Origin: Lachnospiraceae bacterium
Lineage (GTDB): Bacteria; Bacillota; Clostridia; Lachnospirales; Lachnospiraceae
Assembly (NCBI GenBank): GCA_024690265.1
Contig: JAILCW010000084.1
Location: forward strand, 1 to 35,265
Reading direction: 5' to 3'
DNA length: 35,265 bases
The translations under genes and the position numbers were made by a program. Shown in pieces: positions 8,288-17,468 of this stretch. Below the pieces are notes generated by a model that was not told where the DNA came from, did no database searches, and worked only from the letters and a program-made list of their open reading frames with translations. How positions within the stretch are numbered: the first letter of the stretch is position 1; each line of letters starts with the position of its first letter.

Positions 8288-9607
8288 ATGGTTGAAATCA
8301 TATTGTTCTACTGGCCGAAACTGGTGGCCGGAGCATGGTTTGCATTATTTAATTTCCTGATGGGAAGGAAGAACGACAATAAGGGGCGTTTACCGGCAGT
8401 TCTTCATTTCCTGGTTCTTTTCTTGTGCTCAAGTGCAGTAGTATCTCTCATTGCTGAACTTTTTTCTTATGAGGTATATTATTACATCTTCATTACGAAA
8501 TTAAATATGGCTCTACAGCCGCTGGCGTATGTGGTACTACAGATTTTTATTGATGGTATCTTTATCGTGATTGGTGGTTTCGTATTCAGTAAGACTTCCA
8601 ATTTACATTCCTTCAAGGGCGCAGCAATTTATATGCAGTTCGTGTGCATCGAGCGGTTGGCAATCATCATTGCTGTGGAACAGTGGGGTTTATTGGTGCT
8701 TTTGATCCTGTTCCAAAGTGTTGTAATCTTCACCCAGTGGAAGTTCATTCCTTTGGTGGAGTCCGTGGACCGTTATAACTGGCGACGGATGTTTATCTAT
8801 CTTACTTTTTTGTTCTATGTACTAGACGTGTTATACGGGGCATTTTACATATTCCCGGAGCTGAAAACCAATGAGATGGATATAACGAACTTGGTGTGGC
8901 TGGATTCTATTGCTTTTGTAAGTAGTGCCTTCGTATTGGGGTTCATTCACTCTAGTCTCAAGGAGATTCAGCAGGAACATACCAAGCTACAGTATCTGGA
9001 AAAATTGCAGCATAATCAGGAAGATTTGGTTGTGGCTTTAACGGAGATTATGGGCGCAAAGTCTGATGAGACGGGGCAGCATATTCGCCGAGTTGCGGAA
9101 TACAGTTGCTGTATGGCAGAACGGTTGTTGAAGGATGAGATGGAGATTCAGATCCTCCGTACAGCAGCTATGATGCATGATATTGGCAAGCTGATGATTC
9201 CACAGGAGATTCTTTTTAAGCCGGAACGATTGTCTATGAAGGACTATGAAGTGGTAAAAAAGCACGCCCGCTATGGCTGGGATTTGTTGGCAAAGTCCAA
9301 GGAGCCTATGATGAAGATGGCTCGGACCATCGCCTATGAACATCATGAGCATTGGGATGGTAATGGATATCCGAAGGGGTTGAAGGGCAATGAGATTTCT
9401 ATCTATGCCCAGATTGTGGCTGTGGCAGATGTATATGATGCGTTGACTAGCAAGCGTTGTTATCGAGAAGCTTGGAAGTCGGAGGATGCTGCGGCGGAGA
9501 TTGTTCAGAATAAGGGCAAGAAGTTTGCTCCACAGGTGGTGGATGTGTTTGTTTCACGCTTTGATGACATTGAAGCAATTCGTTTGCAATATGCGGATGA
9601 AGCATAG
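8288..9607 (+). CDS. Membrane-anchored HD-GYP cyclic-di-GMP phosphodiesterase
   Basis: 439 residues. Residues 1 to about 225 are strongly hydrophobic with roughly seven membrane segments, a possible sensory membrane module. Residues about 225-245 are a charged coiled-coil-like linker ('KEIQQEHTKLQYLEKLQHNQ'). Residues about 245-430 are an HD-GYP domain with 'TGQHIRRVAEYS', metal-binding 'MMHDIGKLMIP' (His297-Asp298), 'HARYGWDLL', and the defining 'HHEHWDGNGYP' (from about 351), then 'VAVADVYDALTSKR'. All metal ligands expected in active HD-GYP enzymes appear present, so c-di-GMP hydrolysis to pGpG/GMP at the membrane is likely. It follows a structured RNA whose terminator ends 23 bp before the start. 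A PilZ receptor is encoded 7 kb downstream. No GGDEF cyclase gene is in the window. Confidence 0.93.
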   Translation: MVEIILFYWPKLVAGAWFALFNFLMGRKNDNKGRLPAVLHFLVLFLCSSAVVSLIAELFSYEVYYYIFITKLNMALQPLAYVVLQIFIDGIFIVIGGFVFSKTSNLHSFKGAAIYMQFVCIERLAIIIAVEQWGLLVLLILFQSVVIFTQWKFIPLVESVDRYNWRRMFIYLTFLFYVLDVLYGAFYIFPELKTNEMDITNLVWLDSIAFVSSAFVLGFIHSSLKEIQQEHTKLQYLEKLQHNQEDLVVALTEIMGAKSDETGQHIRRVAEYSCCMAERLLKDEMEIQILRTAAMMHDIGKLMIPQEILFKPERLSMKDYEVVKKHARYGWDLLAKSKEPMMKMARTIAYEHHEHWDGNGYPKGLKGNEISIYAQIVAVADVYDALTSKRCYREAWKSEDAAAEIVQNKGKKFAPQVVDVFVSRFDDIEAIRLQYADEA

Positions 9608-9626
9608 GTTTTTGACGATTTTTTGG

Positions 9627-9655
9627 TTGTGATTTTTGGCCTGCTGTGATACAAT
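9627..9655 (+). promoter_or_regulatory. Promoter of the pheST T-box leader
   Basis: TTGTGA (9627-9632) and TACAAT (9650-9655) have a 17-bp spacer. The predicted start is near 9662, just before the T-box stem I region. Confidence 0.75.
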
Positions 9656-9661
9656 CATCAG

Positions 9662-9924
9662 CGAACAAAGACTGTGAATGCGCATAGTAGGTCTGTGAGA
9701 TCTTCCAAAGAGAGAGCGGGTGTCGTCGGCTGGAAGCACCGCAGGAAGCACAGAATGAATTTTCACGCAGGAGTCGCATAGCTGATGGAGGGAATCTCAG
9801 TAGGTTATGACGGGTAGCGCACGTTACGCGTACATGAGTGTCGAGAATAGATGATTCTCGGAATCAGGGTGGTAACGCGGATTTTTCATTCGTCCCTAAT
9901 ATAATTAGGGACGAATTTTTTTTG
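9662..9924 (+). promoter_or_regulatory. T-box riboswitch (tRNA-Phe-responsive leader of pheST)
   Basis: The leader contains the T-box signature AGGGTGGTAACGCGG (9866-9880), which pairs with the uncharged tRNA acceptor end to form the antiterminator, followed by an intrinsic terminator. A Phe codon TTC (9762-9764) followed by A lies in the stem I region ('GAATTTTCACGC') and is the likely specifier. By family knowledge, uncharged tRNA-Phe binding stops termination and raises expression of the synthetase genes. The exact stem I boundaries were not folded. Confidence 0.92.
9888..9923 (+). terminator. T-box regulated terminator
   Basis: A 13-bp stem (ATTCGTCCCTAAT 9888-9900 with ATTAGGGACGAAT 9904-9916) is followed by eight T residues. 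It is the terminator arm of the pheST T-box. Confidence 0.92.
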
Positions 9925-9943
9925 TCCCAAAAGGAGTAGAAAG

Positions 9944-10966
9944 ATGAAAGAACAGTTAGAGGCAATCAAAGCAAAAGCTATTGCAGCCATCGAAGCAACG
10001 GATGGCATGGACAAGCTCAATGAAGTTCGTACCGGTATTCTGGGTAAGACCGGCGAGCTGACAGCTGTATTGAAGGGGATGAAGGACGTCTCGCCGGAGG
10101 ATCGCCCGAAGGTTGGCCAGTTAGTGAATGAGACCAGAGAGGCCATTGAGAAGTTACTGGAAGAGAAGAAGGTAGCCTTCGAGGCTGAGGCCCTAAAGCG
10201 CCGTTATGAGTCTGAGAAGGTAGATGTTACAATGCCTGCAGTAAAGCATGAGCAGGGTAACTTACATCCAATTACTCAGGTACGTAATCAGTTGGTTGAT
10301 ATCTTTGGTTCCATGGGATTCGAAGTATACGAGGGTACTGAGATTGAGACCGATTACTATAACTTTACAGCATTGAATACCCCACAAGATCACCCGGCAC
10401 GTGATATGCAGGATACCTTCTACCTGTCTCCAGAGTTCTTGCTTCGTACACAGACTTCTGCAGGTCAGATTCATGTTATGGAGAAGCAGAAGCCACCAAT
10501 CAAGATTATTTCCCCTGGTAAGGTATTCCGTTCTGATGATGATGCCACCCATTCACCAATGTTCTCCCAGATGGAGGGACTGGTTGTAGATAAGGGCATT
10601 ACCCTTTGTGATTTGAAGGGTATGTTGGATGAATTCGTTAAGGAAATCTTTGGTAAGGAGACTACTACACGTCTTCGTCCTTCCTACTTCCCATTTACCG
10701 AGCCATCTGTTGAGGTAGATGTTAGCTGCTTCCAGTGTCACGGCAAGGGTTGCAAGCTTTGCAAGGGTACCGGATGGATTGAGGTTCTTGGTGCCGGTGT
10801 TGTGAACAAGAAGGTATTGGAAGGCTGTGGTATTGATACCAACGAGTACAGCGGTTTTGCATTCGGAATCGGCGTAGAGAGAATCGCTATGTTGAAGTAC
10901 GGCATTAACAACATCAAGTTGTTGTTCGAGTCCGACATGCGTGTCTTAAAGCAGATTAACGACTAA
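9944..10966 (+). CDS. pheS: Phenylalanine--tRNA ligase alpha subunit
   Basis: 340 residues, the usual length. The N-terminal coiled coil (about 1-90) is followed by the class II catalytic core: '[12 protein letters not shown]', '[24 protein letters not shown]' (motif 2 region) and '[17 protein letters not shown]' (motif 3). A four-Cys knuckle '[12 protein letters not shown]' is inserted after '[10 protein letters not shown]', the form typical of Firmicutes PheS. It forms the alpha2beta2 enzyme with PheT, attaching Phe to tRNA-Phe in the cytoplasm. AAAAGGAG lies just before the ATG. pheT starts 22 bp later, and both genes are controlled by the T-box. Confidence 0.99.
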   Translation: MKEQLEAIKAKAIAAIEATDGMDKLNEVRTGILGKTGELTAVLKGMKDVSPEDRPKVGQLVNETREAIEKLLEEKKVAFEAEALKRRYESEKVDVTMPAVKHEQGNLHPITQVRNQLVDIFGSMGFEVYEGTEIETDYYNFTALNTPQDHPARDMQDTFYLSPEFLLRTQTSAGQIHVMEKQKPPIKIISPGKVFRSDDDATHSPMFSQMEGLVVDKGITLCDLKGMLDEFVKEIFGKETTTRLRPSYFPFTEPSVEVDVSCFQCHGKGCKLCKGTGWIEVLGAGVVNKKVLEGCGIDTNEYSGFAFGIGVERIAMLKYGINNIKLLFESDMRVLKQIND

Positions 10967-10988
10967 TAAGGTAAGGAGGAGAACCGTT

Positions 10989-13409
10989 ATGTTAGCACCA
11001 TTAAGTTGGTTAAAAGAATACGTTGATATTGATGTAACTCCACAGGAGTTAGAAGATAAGTTATTTTCATGTGGTTTCGAAGTTGAGGAGCGTTACGAAG
11101 TAGGTAAGGATATTTCTAACGTGGTTGTAGGTTTGGTTAAGACCTGCGAGGCAATTCCGGACACCCATTTGCATTTGTGCCAGGTAGACGCTGGTAAGGC
11201 TGGCGTTCTTCAGATTTGCTGCGGCGCTGATAATGTTGAGGCTGGTGGCAAGTACCCATTGGCATTGGTTGGAGCTACTGTTTACGCGACTGCCAAGGAT
11301 CATGTTACTATCGAAGGGGTTATGACCATCGGTCAGGGCAAGCTTCGTGGCTATGATTCCTTTGGTATGCTTTGCTCCGGTACTGAGCTTGGTTTGAATG
11401 AAGACTTGTATCCGGGGGCAGGCTACAATGGGCTTTTAGTTCTTCCGGAAGATGCTGAGGTTGGTGCGGATGTGAAGCCAATCCTTGGTTTGGATGATCA
11501 GATTTTTGATATTGCAATCACTGCAAACCGTCCGGACTGCCAGAGCATCTATGGTATCGCCAGAGAAGTTGCTGCAGTTCTTGGTAAGGAGCTCAAGGTT
11601 CCATCCTTGGAGTACACTGAGCATGAAGCGCTTGCTGATAGCTTTTCTGTTTCTGTAGATGCCAAGGACCTTTGCCCTCGTTACTCTGCACACTATGTAT
11701 ATGATGTTAAGATGGGACCTTCCCCAGCGTGGATGAGACGCCGCTTGGCCCTCACCGGAATTGGCTCCATTTCCAACATTGTTGATATTACCAATTATGT
11801 GTTAAAAGAACTGGGACAGCCAATGCACGCATTTGATTATTCTTATCTTGAGGGTGGCAAGATCAATGTTCGTCGAGCCAATAACGGCGAGAAGATCCAG
11901 ACCTTGGATGAGAAGGAATTTGAGCTTACCGACCAGAATCTGGTAATCTGTGATGGCGTGAAGCCAGTTGCACTTGCAGGTATCATGGGTGGTTTGAACT
12001 CTGAGATTAAGGACAACACCACAGCCGTTATGTTTGAGGCTGCTAAGTTTGCTCGTGACAATATCCGTAAGTCTTCCCGTGCCTTGGGACAGGCTTCCGA
12101 TTCTTCTGCACTTTACTCCAAGGGTGTATATGAGTACACCACAGTAATGGCAATGAAGAGAGCATTACACTTAATCGAGGAGCTTGGTTGCGGTACCGTA
12201 TCTTCTTCTCATTTCGAAGATAATACCGGTAACTCCATTGAACCTCATGAGATGAAGGTTAGCATCAACAAGGTCAATGGTGTTCTTGGTATCAAGGTAC
12301 CGGATGAGGATATCGTACGTATCCTGACCAATCTTCAGATGCAGCCAGTTATCAATGGTGATGAGCTGACCTTACAGATTCCTGCATACCGTGAAGATAT
12401 GGAAGATTATCCGGATGTAGCAGAAGAAGTGATTCGTATGTATGGTTATGACCACGTAGAGGGAACATTCATGCCAACGGCTCGTGTGACTATGGGTGGC
12501 TTGAATCTTCGTCAGAAGAACGAGCTTCGTATTAAGAGAGCGCTTTGTGCAGCGGGTGTATATGAAGGTATGCATTATTCCTTCTTCTCTCCAAGCGACT
12601 TAGACTTGATTCGTTTGCCGGAGGATGCAAAGGAACGTCATGCAATCCAGCTCATCAACCCAATCAACGTTGATTTATCCTTGATGAGAACGACCTTGGC
12701 ACCACAGATGTTACGTGCTATGGCAGGAAACCAGAAGAAGGGCATCCTTGAGGGCCGTATCTTTGAGCTGGGTAACATCTTTATTCCTAAGGATTTGCCG
12801 CTGACAGAGTATCCGGATGAGCGTGAGACCATCTGCATCGGTGCCTTCGGCAAGGAAGAAACTTTCTTCACCATGAAGGGTCTTTGCGATGTGGTTGCTG
12901 ATACTTTAGGCGTTACTTTTGAATATTCTGCAGCAGAGAAGACCTTCCTTCATCCATATCAGACTGCAACGATTACCTGCAACGGTGAGGTTGTAGGTTA
13001 TGTTGGTAAGGTATCCTACGAAGTTGCTGACGACTTGGATATGTCCGTTGGCGCATTCGTAGCAGAGCTTGATCTTCGCGTATTGTCTCAGTACTATGGC
13101 AAGCAACAGGTATTCGTACCAATCTCCAAGCATGATGAGGAGAAGAGAGACTTCGCATTCGTGGTAGACAAGAAGATTACGTGCGGTGAGATTGAGAAGT
13201 TAATCTACAATGCATGTGACTACGTAACATCCGTTAAGTTGTTTGACGTATATGAAGGTGGTCAGTTACCTGAAGATAAGAAGAGTATGGCTTTCTCTGT
13301 AGTGTTCACACCAAGAGATGAAAAGATTAAGGGTGAAAAAGTAGAGGGATTTGTTGCTAACATCCTTAAAGATCTTAAGGATAAGCTTGATGCAACCCTG
13401 AGAGCTTAG
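10989..13409 (+). CDS. pheT: Phenylalanine--tRNA ligase beta subunit
   Basis: 806 residues, the full normal length. Order visible: an N-terminal EMAP/tRNA-binding OB domain (about 40-150, 'VVVGLVKTCEAIPDTHLHLCQVD'), the B3/B4 editing region ('ITNYVLKELGQPMHAFDYSYLEGG'), B5 ('DYPDVAEEVIRMYGYDHVEGTF'), a catalytic-like core, and a C-terminal FDX-ACB anticodon-binding domain (about 712-805, 'KRDFAFVVDKKITCGEIEKLI'). It provides tRNA recognition and hydrolyses Tyr-tRNA-Phe. GTAAGGAGGAGAACC before the ATG is a strong ribosome binding site. A long palindromic element follows the gene. Confidence 0.99.
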   Translation: MLAPLSWLKEYVDIDVTPQELEDKLFSCGFEVEERYEVGKDISNVVVGLVKTCEAIPDTHLHLCQVDAGKAGVLQICCGADNVEAGGKYPLALVGATVYATAKDHVTIEGVMTIGQGKLRGYDSFGMLCSGTELGLNEDLYPGAGYNGLLVLPEDAEVGADVKPILGLDDQIFDIAITANRPDCQSIYGIAREVAAVLGKELKVPSLEYTEHEALADSFSVSVDAKDLCPRYSAHYVYDVKMGPSPAWMRRRLALTGIGSISNIVDITNYVLKELGQPMHAFDYSYLEGGKINVRRANNGEKIQTLDEKEFELTDQNLVICDGVKPVALAGIMGGLNSEIKDNTTAVMFEAAKFARDNIRKSSRALGQASDSSALYSKGVYEYTTVMAMKRALHLIEELGCGTVSSSHFEDNTGNSIEPHEMKVSINKVNGVLGIKVPDEDIVRILTNLQMQPVINGDELTLQIPAYREDMEDYPDVAEEVIRMYGYDHVEGTFMPTARVTMGGLNLRQKNELRIKRALCAAGVYEGMHYSFFSPSDLDLIRLPEDAKERHAIQLINPINVDLSLMRTTLAPQMLRAMAGNQKKGILEGRIFELGNIFIPKDLPLTEYPDERETICIGAFGKEETFFTMKGLCDVVADTLGVTFEYSAAEKTFLHPYQTATITCNGEVVGYVGKVSYEVADDLDMSVGAFVAELDLRVLSQYYGKQQVFVPISKHDEEKRDFAFVVDKKITCGEIEKLIYNACDYVTSVKLFDVYEGGQLPEDKKSMAFSVVFTPRDEKIKGEKVEGFVANILKDLKDKLDATLRA

Positions 13410-13424
13410 TTTGCTAACTTAGTG

Positions 13425-13579
13425 GCCCCACCCTTGCGGTGATGCCCGTTCTTTCCCGAGACACGCTCTCGCTCTGCCTCGCACGCAGCGGACACTAAGC
13501 AAGCGAAGCTTGCAAGTGCCGGCGGCTCAACAAGGTCTCTACGGAAAGAAGGACATCCACCTTGCGGGTGGGGATTTTT
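13425..13579. repeat. Long imperfect palindrome after pheT (palindrome family, member 1)
   Basis: The outer arms (about 13426-13462 and 13535-13573) pair from CCCCACCC/GGGTGGGG inward through TTCTTTCCC/GGAAAGAA to GAGAC/GTCTC, with small bulges. The centre is a perfect hairpin GCAAGC-GAA-GCTTGC flanked by CGGACACT / AGTGCCGG. ATTTTTA follows the right arm, so the structure probably also terminates pheST transcription. It is related to the element at 29791-30055 (shared CGCTCTCGCT and CCCG-GAGA segments, same centre design). No ORF is present in this 190-bp gap. Confidence 0.75.
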
Positions 13580-13598
13580 ATTAGATTGGAATTAGATT

Positions 13599-14720
13599 AT
13601 GGATCATATTTATGATGTAAAAGATTATGATTACGAGTTACCGGAAGAGTTGATTGCTCAGGATCCGTTGGAGGATAGAACTAGTTCTAGACTTATGGTT
13701 TTGAATAAGAATTCTGGTGAAGTGAGCCACCATCACTTTTATGACATTAAGAATTACCTCAAGCCTGGTGATTGCCTTGTATTGAATAATACAAAGGTAA
13801 TTCCAGCTAGACTATACGGTGTGAAAGAGGATACTGGTGCAGCAATCGAGATTTTGCTCTTAAAGCGTGAAGAGGATGCCGTTTGGGAGTGCTTGGTTCG
13901 TCCTGGTAAGAAGTGCCGCGTTGGTGCGAAGATTTCCTTTGGTGATGGATTGCTTCATGGTGAGATCATTGAAGTATTGGATGATGGCAACCGCAAGATT
14001 CAGTTTACCTATGAGGGTATCTTCGAGGAAATCTTAGATCAGTTGGGTGAGATGCCGTTACCACCTTATATTACTCATAAGCTTCAGGACAAGAATCGTT
14101 ATCAGACGGTCTATGCCAAGTATGATGGTTCTGCGGCTGCGCCTACTGCTGGTTTGCATTTTACCAAGGAACTATTGGAAGAAGTGAAGGCTATGGGCGT
14201 AAAGATTGCAGAAGTAACCTTGCACGTTGGCCTGGGTACCTTCCGTCCGGTGAAGGTGGACAACATCTTAGAACATCACATGCACTCCGAGTATTATCAG
14301 ATTAGTCAGGAGGCTTGTGATATCATCAACGAGACGAGAGCGAATGGTGGTCGCGTCATCTCCGTTGGTACCACCAGTACCAGAACCTTGGAGTCTGTTG
14401 CTAATGCTATCATGGGCAATGCCAAGGGACTGGTGAACTCCGATGCAGAGGCCAAGCCGGCAGAGTTCATTGAGGTGAATGGCAAGAAGTATGTGAAGTT
14501 AATGCCTCAGACCGGTTGGACGGAGATCTTCATCTATCCGGGCTATGAGTTCCGGGTTATTGATGGACTTATTACCAATTTCCATTTGCCGGAGTCTACC
14601 TTGATTATGCTGGTGTCTGCACTGGCTGGTCGCGAGCATGTATTGGCTGCTTACGAGAAGGCTGTAGAAGAGCGATATCGCTTCTTCTCCTTCGGCGATG
14701 CTATGTTTATCGAACCATAA
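13599..14720 (+). CDS. queA: S-adenosylmethionine:tRNA ribosyltransferase-isomerase
   Basis: 373 residues, somewhat longer than the usual ~345. Family signatures include '[26 protein letters not shown]', '[18 protein letters not shown]', '[23 protein letters not shown]', '[13 protein letters not shown]' and '[22 protein letters not shown]'. The enzyme transfers and rearranges the ribosyl moiety of SAM onto preQ1-modified tRNA to make epoxyqueuosine, the penultimate step of queuosine synthesis. It stands alone here between a palindromic terminator and an MFS gene; no other que gene is present. Confidence 0.98.
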   Translation: MDHIYDVKDYDYELPEELIAQDPLEDRTSSRLMVLNKNSGEVSHHHFYDIKNYLKPGDCLVLNNTKVIPARLYGVKEDTGAAIEILLLKREEDAVWECLVRPGKKCRVGAKISFGDGLLHGEIIEVLDDGNRKIQFTYEGIFEEILDQLGEMPLPPYITHKLQDKNRYQTVYAKYDGSAAAPTAGLHFTKELLEEVKAMGVKIAEVTLHVGLGTFRPVKVDNILEHHMHSEYYQISQEACDIINETRANGGRVISVGTTSTRTLESVANAIMGNAKGLVNSDAEAKPAEFIEVNGKKYVKLMPQTGWTEIFIYPGYEFRVIDGLITNFHLPESTLIMLVSALAGREHVLAAYEKAVEERYRFFSFGDAMFIEP

Positions 14721-14751
14721 TTGTTGGATTTCGAACAATTTAACAATTATG
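14716..14751 (+). terminator. Weak inverted repeat after queA, possible terminator
   Basis: Perfect 10-bp arms CATAATTGTT (14716-14725) and AACAATTATG (14742-14751) overlap the queA stop codon. The stem is AT-rich and followed only by TTTGAATTT, so termination would be inefficient. Confidence 0.35.
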
Positions 14752-14821
14752 TTTGAATTTGGCCATTTTTCATGTTAACCTACAGAAGTAGCTGAATTTG
14801 ACTGACTAGATGAGGGGAAAC

Positions 14822-16078
14822 ATGGAAAAAGGGATTACTACAAACAAACTTTGGACACACGACTTTACAATCATTACCTTTGGTAGTTTGATTTCTATGC
14901 TGGGAAATGCCATGTCTGGCTTTGCCATGAGCCTGATGGTTCTGGATTTCTCGGGATCGACGTTGCTTTATGCACTTTATTTGGCTTCTTATACAGTACC
15001 ACAGTTGGTGGTACCAATCTTTTCCGGGGCGGTTCTTGACCGCTTTTCTCGGAAGAAGACCATCTATACACTGGATTTCTGCTCGGCGGGACTATATCTG
15101 CTGCTGGCGGTTATCCTGTGGAGAGGTTGGTTTTCCTTCCCATTATTCCTTGCATATTCGGTAATACTTGGCTCCATTCAGAGTACCTATATGGTGGCTT
15201 ATGACAGCTTTTATCCGATGTTAATTACGGAGGGTAACTATCAGAAAGCCTATTCGATTGCCGGTTTTTTGGAGAATATGTCGTTCTTTATGATTCCGAT
15301 AGCGACATTCTTATACAAGATGGTTGGAATTACACCGCTTCTGGTATTTGATGCGGCCAGCTTCCTGATTGTAGCTATTATGGAGACACGTATTCGTGCA
15401 GGAGAGGACTACATTGAGAAACAGAAGGCTACCAGAAGAGAAGATGTCCGTTATGGCAAGCAGGTGCTCATTGATTTAAGAGAAGGATTTGACTACTTGT
15501 TGGGAGAACGGGGGCTGTTGGCCATTACCGCCTACTTCTTCTTTTCTTTTATCTCCACGGGAGTGACGGAAGTGATTGGTCTTCCATACTTTAAGGAAAA
15601 CTATCACAACGGAGAATACGTCTACATGCTGGTGTGGGGCATGTCCGTGGTGGGACGAGGCATTGGAGGACTTATTCATTACAAGTTCAAGCTGCCGGCC
15701 AATATGCGATATACCATAGCGCTGATAGTATATGTCTCTGTTAGTTTGTTAGAAGGCTTCTACCTGTTTGTACCGGTTCCGGTGATGATGTTGTTTTTGT
15801 TTGGCAACGGTATCTTGGGCGTGACCAGTTATACCATTCGTATCTCTGCAACCCAAAGCTACGTTCCGGATGAGAAGAAGGGACGCTATAATGGTGTATT
15901 TAACATGTTAGCCAGCGGCGGAATGTTGCTGGGCCAGCTGGTTGCCGGAGGACTAACGGTGGTGATGCCGGAGCGTATCGTCCTTATGGTTGCAATGCTT
16001 GTTACTGCAACTATGGCAGTGGTGATTATCGGTGGAAACAAGAAGGCGGTATCAGAGATTTATAACCGCAAGATGTAG
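14822..16078 (+). CDS. MFS transporter, drug/macrolide-efflux-like
   Basis: About 418 residues. I choose the ATG at 14822 over the track's 14810 because GAGGGG (14812-14816) sits at the right distance before 14822 and overlaps the earlier ATG. About twelve hydrophobic segments are visible. The loop motif 'GAVLDRFSRKKTIYTLDF' between helices 2 and 3 is the MFS signature-A region, and 'PDEKKGRYNGVFNM' is the matching loop in the second half, as in MFS_3/EntS-type exporters. Substrate unknown; export of a small molecule by proton antiport is expected. No regulator is adjacent. Confidence 0.88.
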   Translation: MEKGITTNKLWTHDFTIITFGSLISMLGNAMSGFAMSLMVLDFSGSTLLYALYLASYTVPQLVVPIFSGAVLDRFSRKKTIYTLDFCSAGLYLLLAVILWRGWFSFPLFLAYSVILGSIQSTYMVAYDSFYPMLITEGNYQKAYSIAGFLENMSFFMIPIATFLYKMVGITPLLVFDAASFLIVAIMETRIRAGEDYIEKQKATRREDVRYGKQVLIDLREGFDYLLGERGLLAITAYFFFSFISTGVTEVIGLPYFKENYHNGEYVYMLVWGMSVVGRGIGGLIHYKFKLPANMRYTIALIVYVSVSLLEGFYLFVPVPVMMLFLFGNGILGVTSYTIRISATQSYVPDEKKGRYNGVFNMLASGGMLLGQLVAGGLTVVMPERIVLMVAMLVTATMAVVIIGGNKKAVSEIYNRKM

Positions 16079-16120
16079 TACGAAAAATGTGGAATACTCC
16101 TTTTTATTTCCACTATATTG

Positions 16121-16129
16121 TGCTAGAAT
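16121..16129 (+). promoter_or_regulatory. Extended -10 promoter before the PilZ gene
   Basis: TGCTAGAAT matches the extended -10 consensus, about 43 bp before the PilZ start. The -35 region (TTTTTA) is weak. Confidence 0.45.
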
Positions 16130-16171
16130 CAAGCTAAACATGTTGTTTTATACATTTCAGGGGGTTTTTCT

Positions 16172-16519
16172 ATGGAGGAGAAGAGAAAGAACAAACGAAC
16201 CGATTTACAAGTAACGGCGGAGTTGTCAGTTATTAGTACCAATGGAGAGACTCGAATCGTCCATGCGGAAGTGACCGATTTGTCCCCGACGGGAATTGGT
16301 TTCACTTGTGACGAAGCCTTGGAAATCGGTGAAGTGTACAAGACAAAACTCAAGATTTGGACCGGCGAGACGATTCCGGCAATCCTTAAGGTTGTCCGTG
16401 CGAATGTTTCCGTAGAATACAACATTTACGGCGGTATCTTTGTCGGTATGGAGAATAGTGATATCCTGCGTATTCAGGTATATCAGATGTTTTCCGGTGA
16501 AACGAATGAGGAGGCATAA
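16172..16519 (+). CDS. Single-domain PilZ protein (c-di-GMP receptor)
   Basis: 115 residues, essentially one PilZ domain. The c-di-GMP-binding 'RxxxR' motif is present as 'RKNKR' (residues 5-9), and 'D/NxSxxG' as 'DLSPTG'. The beta-barrel follows ('GEVYKTKLKIWTGETIPAILKVV', 'YGGIFVGM'). Both ligand motifs are intact, so binding is likely. Output is unknown: such single-domain proteins act by contact with motility, secretion or polysaccharide machinery. CAGGGGG upstream is the ribosome binding site. lgt begins 8 bp after its stop codon, so the two are probably cotranscribed. An HD-GYP phosphodiesterase in this window is a candidate to set its ligand level. Confidence 0.93.
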   Translation: MEEKRKNKRTDLQVTAELSVISTNGETRIVHAEVTDLSPTGIGFTCDEALEIGEVYKTKLKIWTGETIPAILKVVRANVSVEYNIYGGIFVGMENSDILRIQVYQMFSGETNEEA

Positions 16520-16527
16520 TTTCTAGC

Positions 16528-17400
16528 ATGAGCGAGCAGAGTATTCTTTTCCCGAACCTGCACATTACGCTGGAACATGTGGGAAAGAATATTACCATCG
16601 GCGGTTTCTCTATTGCTTTTTATGGCATTATTATCGCTTGCGGAATGATTCTTGCGATGTTCCTGTTGTTGCACGAGGCAAAGCGGGTATCTATTTCGGA
16701 GAATGATATGATGGATGTGTTCCTGTTTGCCATTGTGTTTGGTATTGTGGGAGCGCGGCTTTACTATGTGCTTTTTTCCTGGGAACAGTACCGCAACAAT
16801 CTGATTTCCATTTTCTTCCTGCGTCAGGGCGGATTGGCGATTTATGGTGGCGTCATCGGTGGCGTTCTAGCGATTCTTGGAGTATGCAGATTCAAGAAGC
16901 TCAATTTCTGGAAGGTCATAGACTTGGCGGCTATGGGCGTCTTAGTGGGGCAGATTTGCGGTCGTTGGGGCAATTTCTTTAACCGCGAAGTGTTCGGCGG
17001 CTATACCAACGGCTTATTTGCTATGGGTCTACCTCTTACGGCGATTCGTTCTTTGGATGATGTAACTCCGGAGATGATGCAGAATTTGTTGGAGGTGGAT
17101 GGGGTGCAGTTTATCCTGGTACACCCGACGTTTTTGTATGAATCACTTTGGAATCTTGGGGTACTACTGTTTATTCTTTGGTATCGCAAGCGCCAGAAGT
17201 TCTACGGCGAATTGTTTGCTCTTTACCTGATGCTGTATGGTATTGGCAGATTCTGGATTGAGGGCATTCGTACCGATCAGTTAAAGCTGATTGGAACATC
17301 CATTCCGGTTTCTCAGGTAGTTGCAGTAGCGATGGTTTTATTTGCTATTGTCTATATGGTCTATATGCGCCGTACCCACAAGCAGGATATTGCACACTAA
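16528..17400 (+). CDS. lgt: Prolipoprotein diacylglyceryl transferase
   Basis: 290 residues, polytopic (about seven membrane segments). The Lgt signature is present as 'GRWGNFFNREVFGG', with 'GLAIYGGVIGGVLA' and 'HPTFLYESLWN' and a C-terminal 'GRFWIEGIRTDQL'. It transfers diacylglycerol from phosphatidylglycerol to the lipobox Cys of prolipoproteins, the first step in lipoprotein maturation at the membrane. GAGGAGG ends 13 bp before the ATG, a rather long spacing, but no better start is visible. A strong terminator follows. Confidence 0.97.
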   Translation: MSEQSILFPNLHITLEHVGKNITIGGFSIAFYGIIIACGMILAMFLLLHEAKRVSISENDMMDVFLFAIVFGIVGARLYYVLFSWEQYRNNLISIFFLRQGGLAIYGGVIGGVLAILGVCRFKKLNFWKVIDLAAMGVLVGQICGRWGNFFNREVFGGYTNGLFAMGLPLTAIRSLDDVTPEMMQNLLEVDGVQFILVHPTFLYESLWNLGVLLFILWYRKRQKFYGELFALYLMLYGIGRFWIEGIRTDQLKLIGTSIPVSQVVAVAMVLFAIVYMVYMRRTHKQDIAH

Positions 17401-17413
17401 TATGATGAATGTT

Positions 17414-17445
17414 AGAGTTACGCGTTTTTGCGTAACTCTTTTCTA
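17414..17445 (+). terminator. Terminator after lgt
   Basis: A perfect 10-bp stem AGAGTTACGC / GCGTAACTCT (17414-17423, 17430-17439) with loop GTTTTT is followed by TTTCT. It ends about 24 bp before the MBOAT start. Confidence 0.85.
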
Positions 17446-17468
17446 ACTAAGGAAAGATTGAGAGTTTT

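Noticed and set aside
10726-10770. Four-Cys insertion in PheS as unusual
   Set aside because: This Cys knuckle is a known form in Firmicutes PheS proteins and is not novel.
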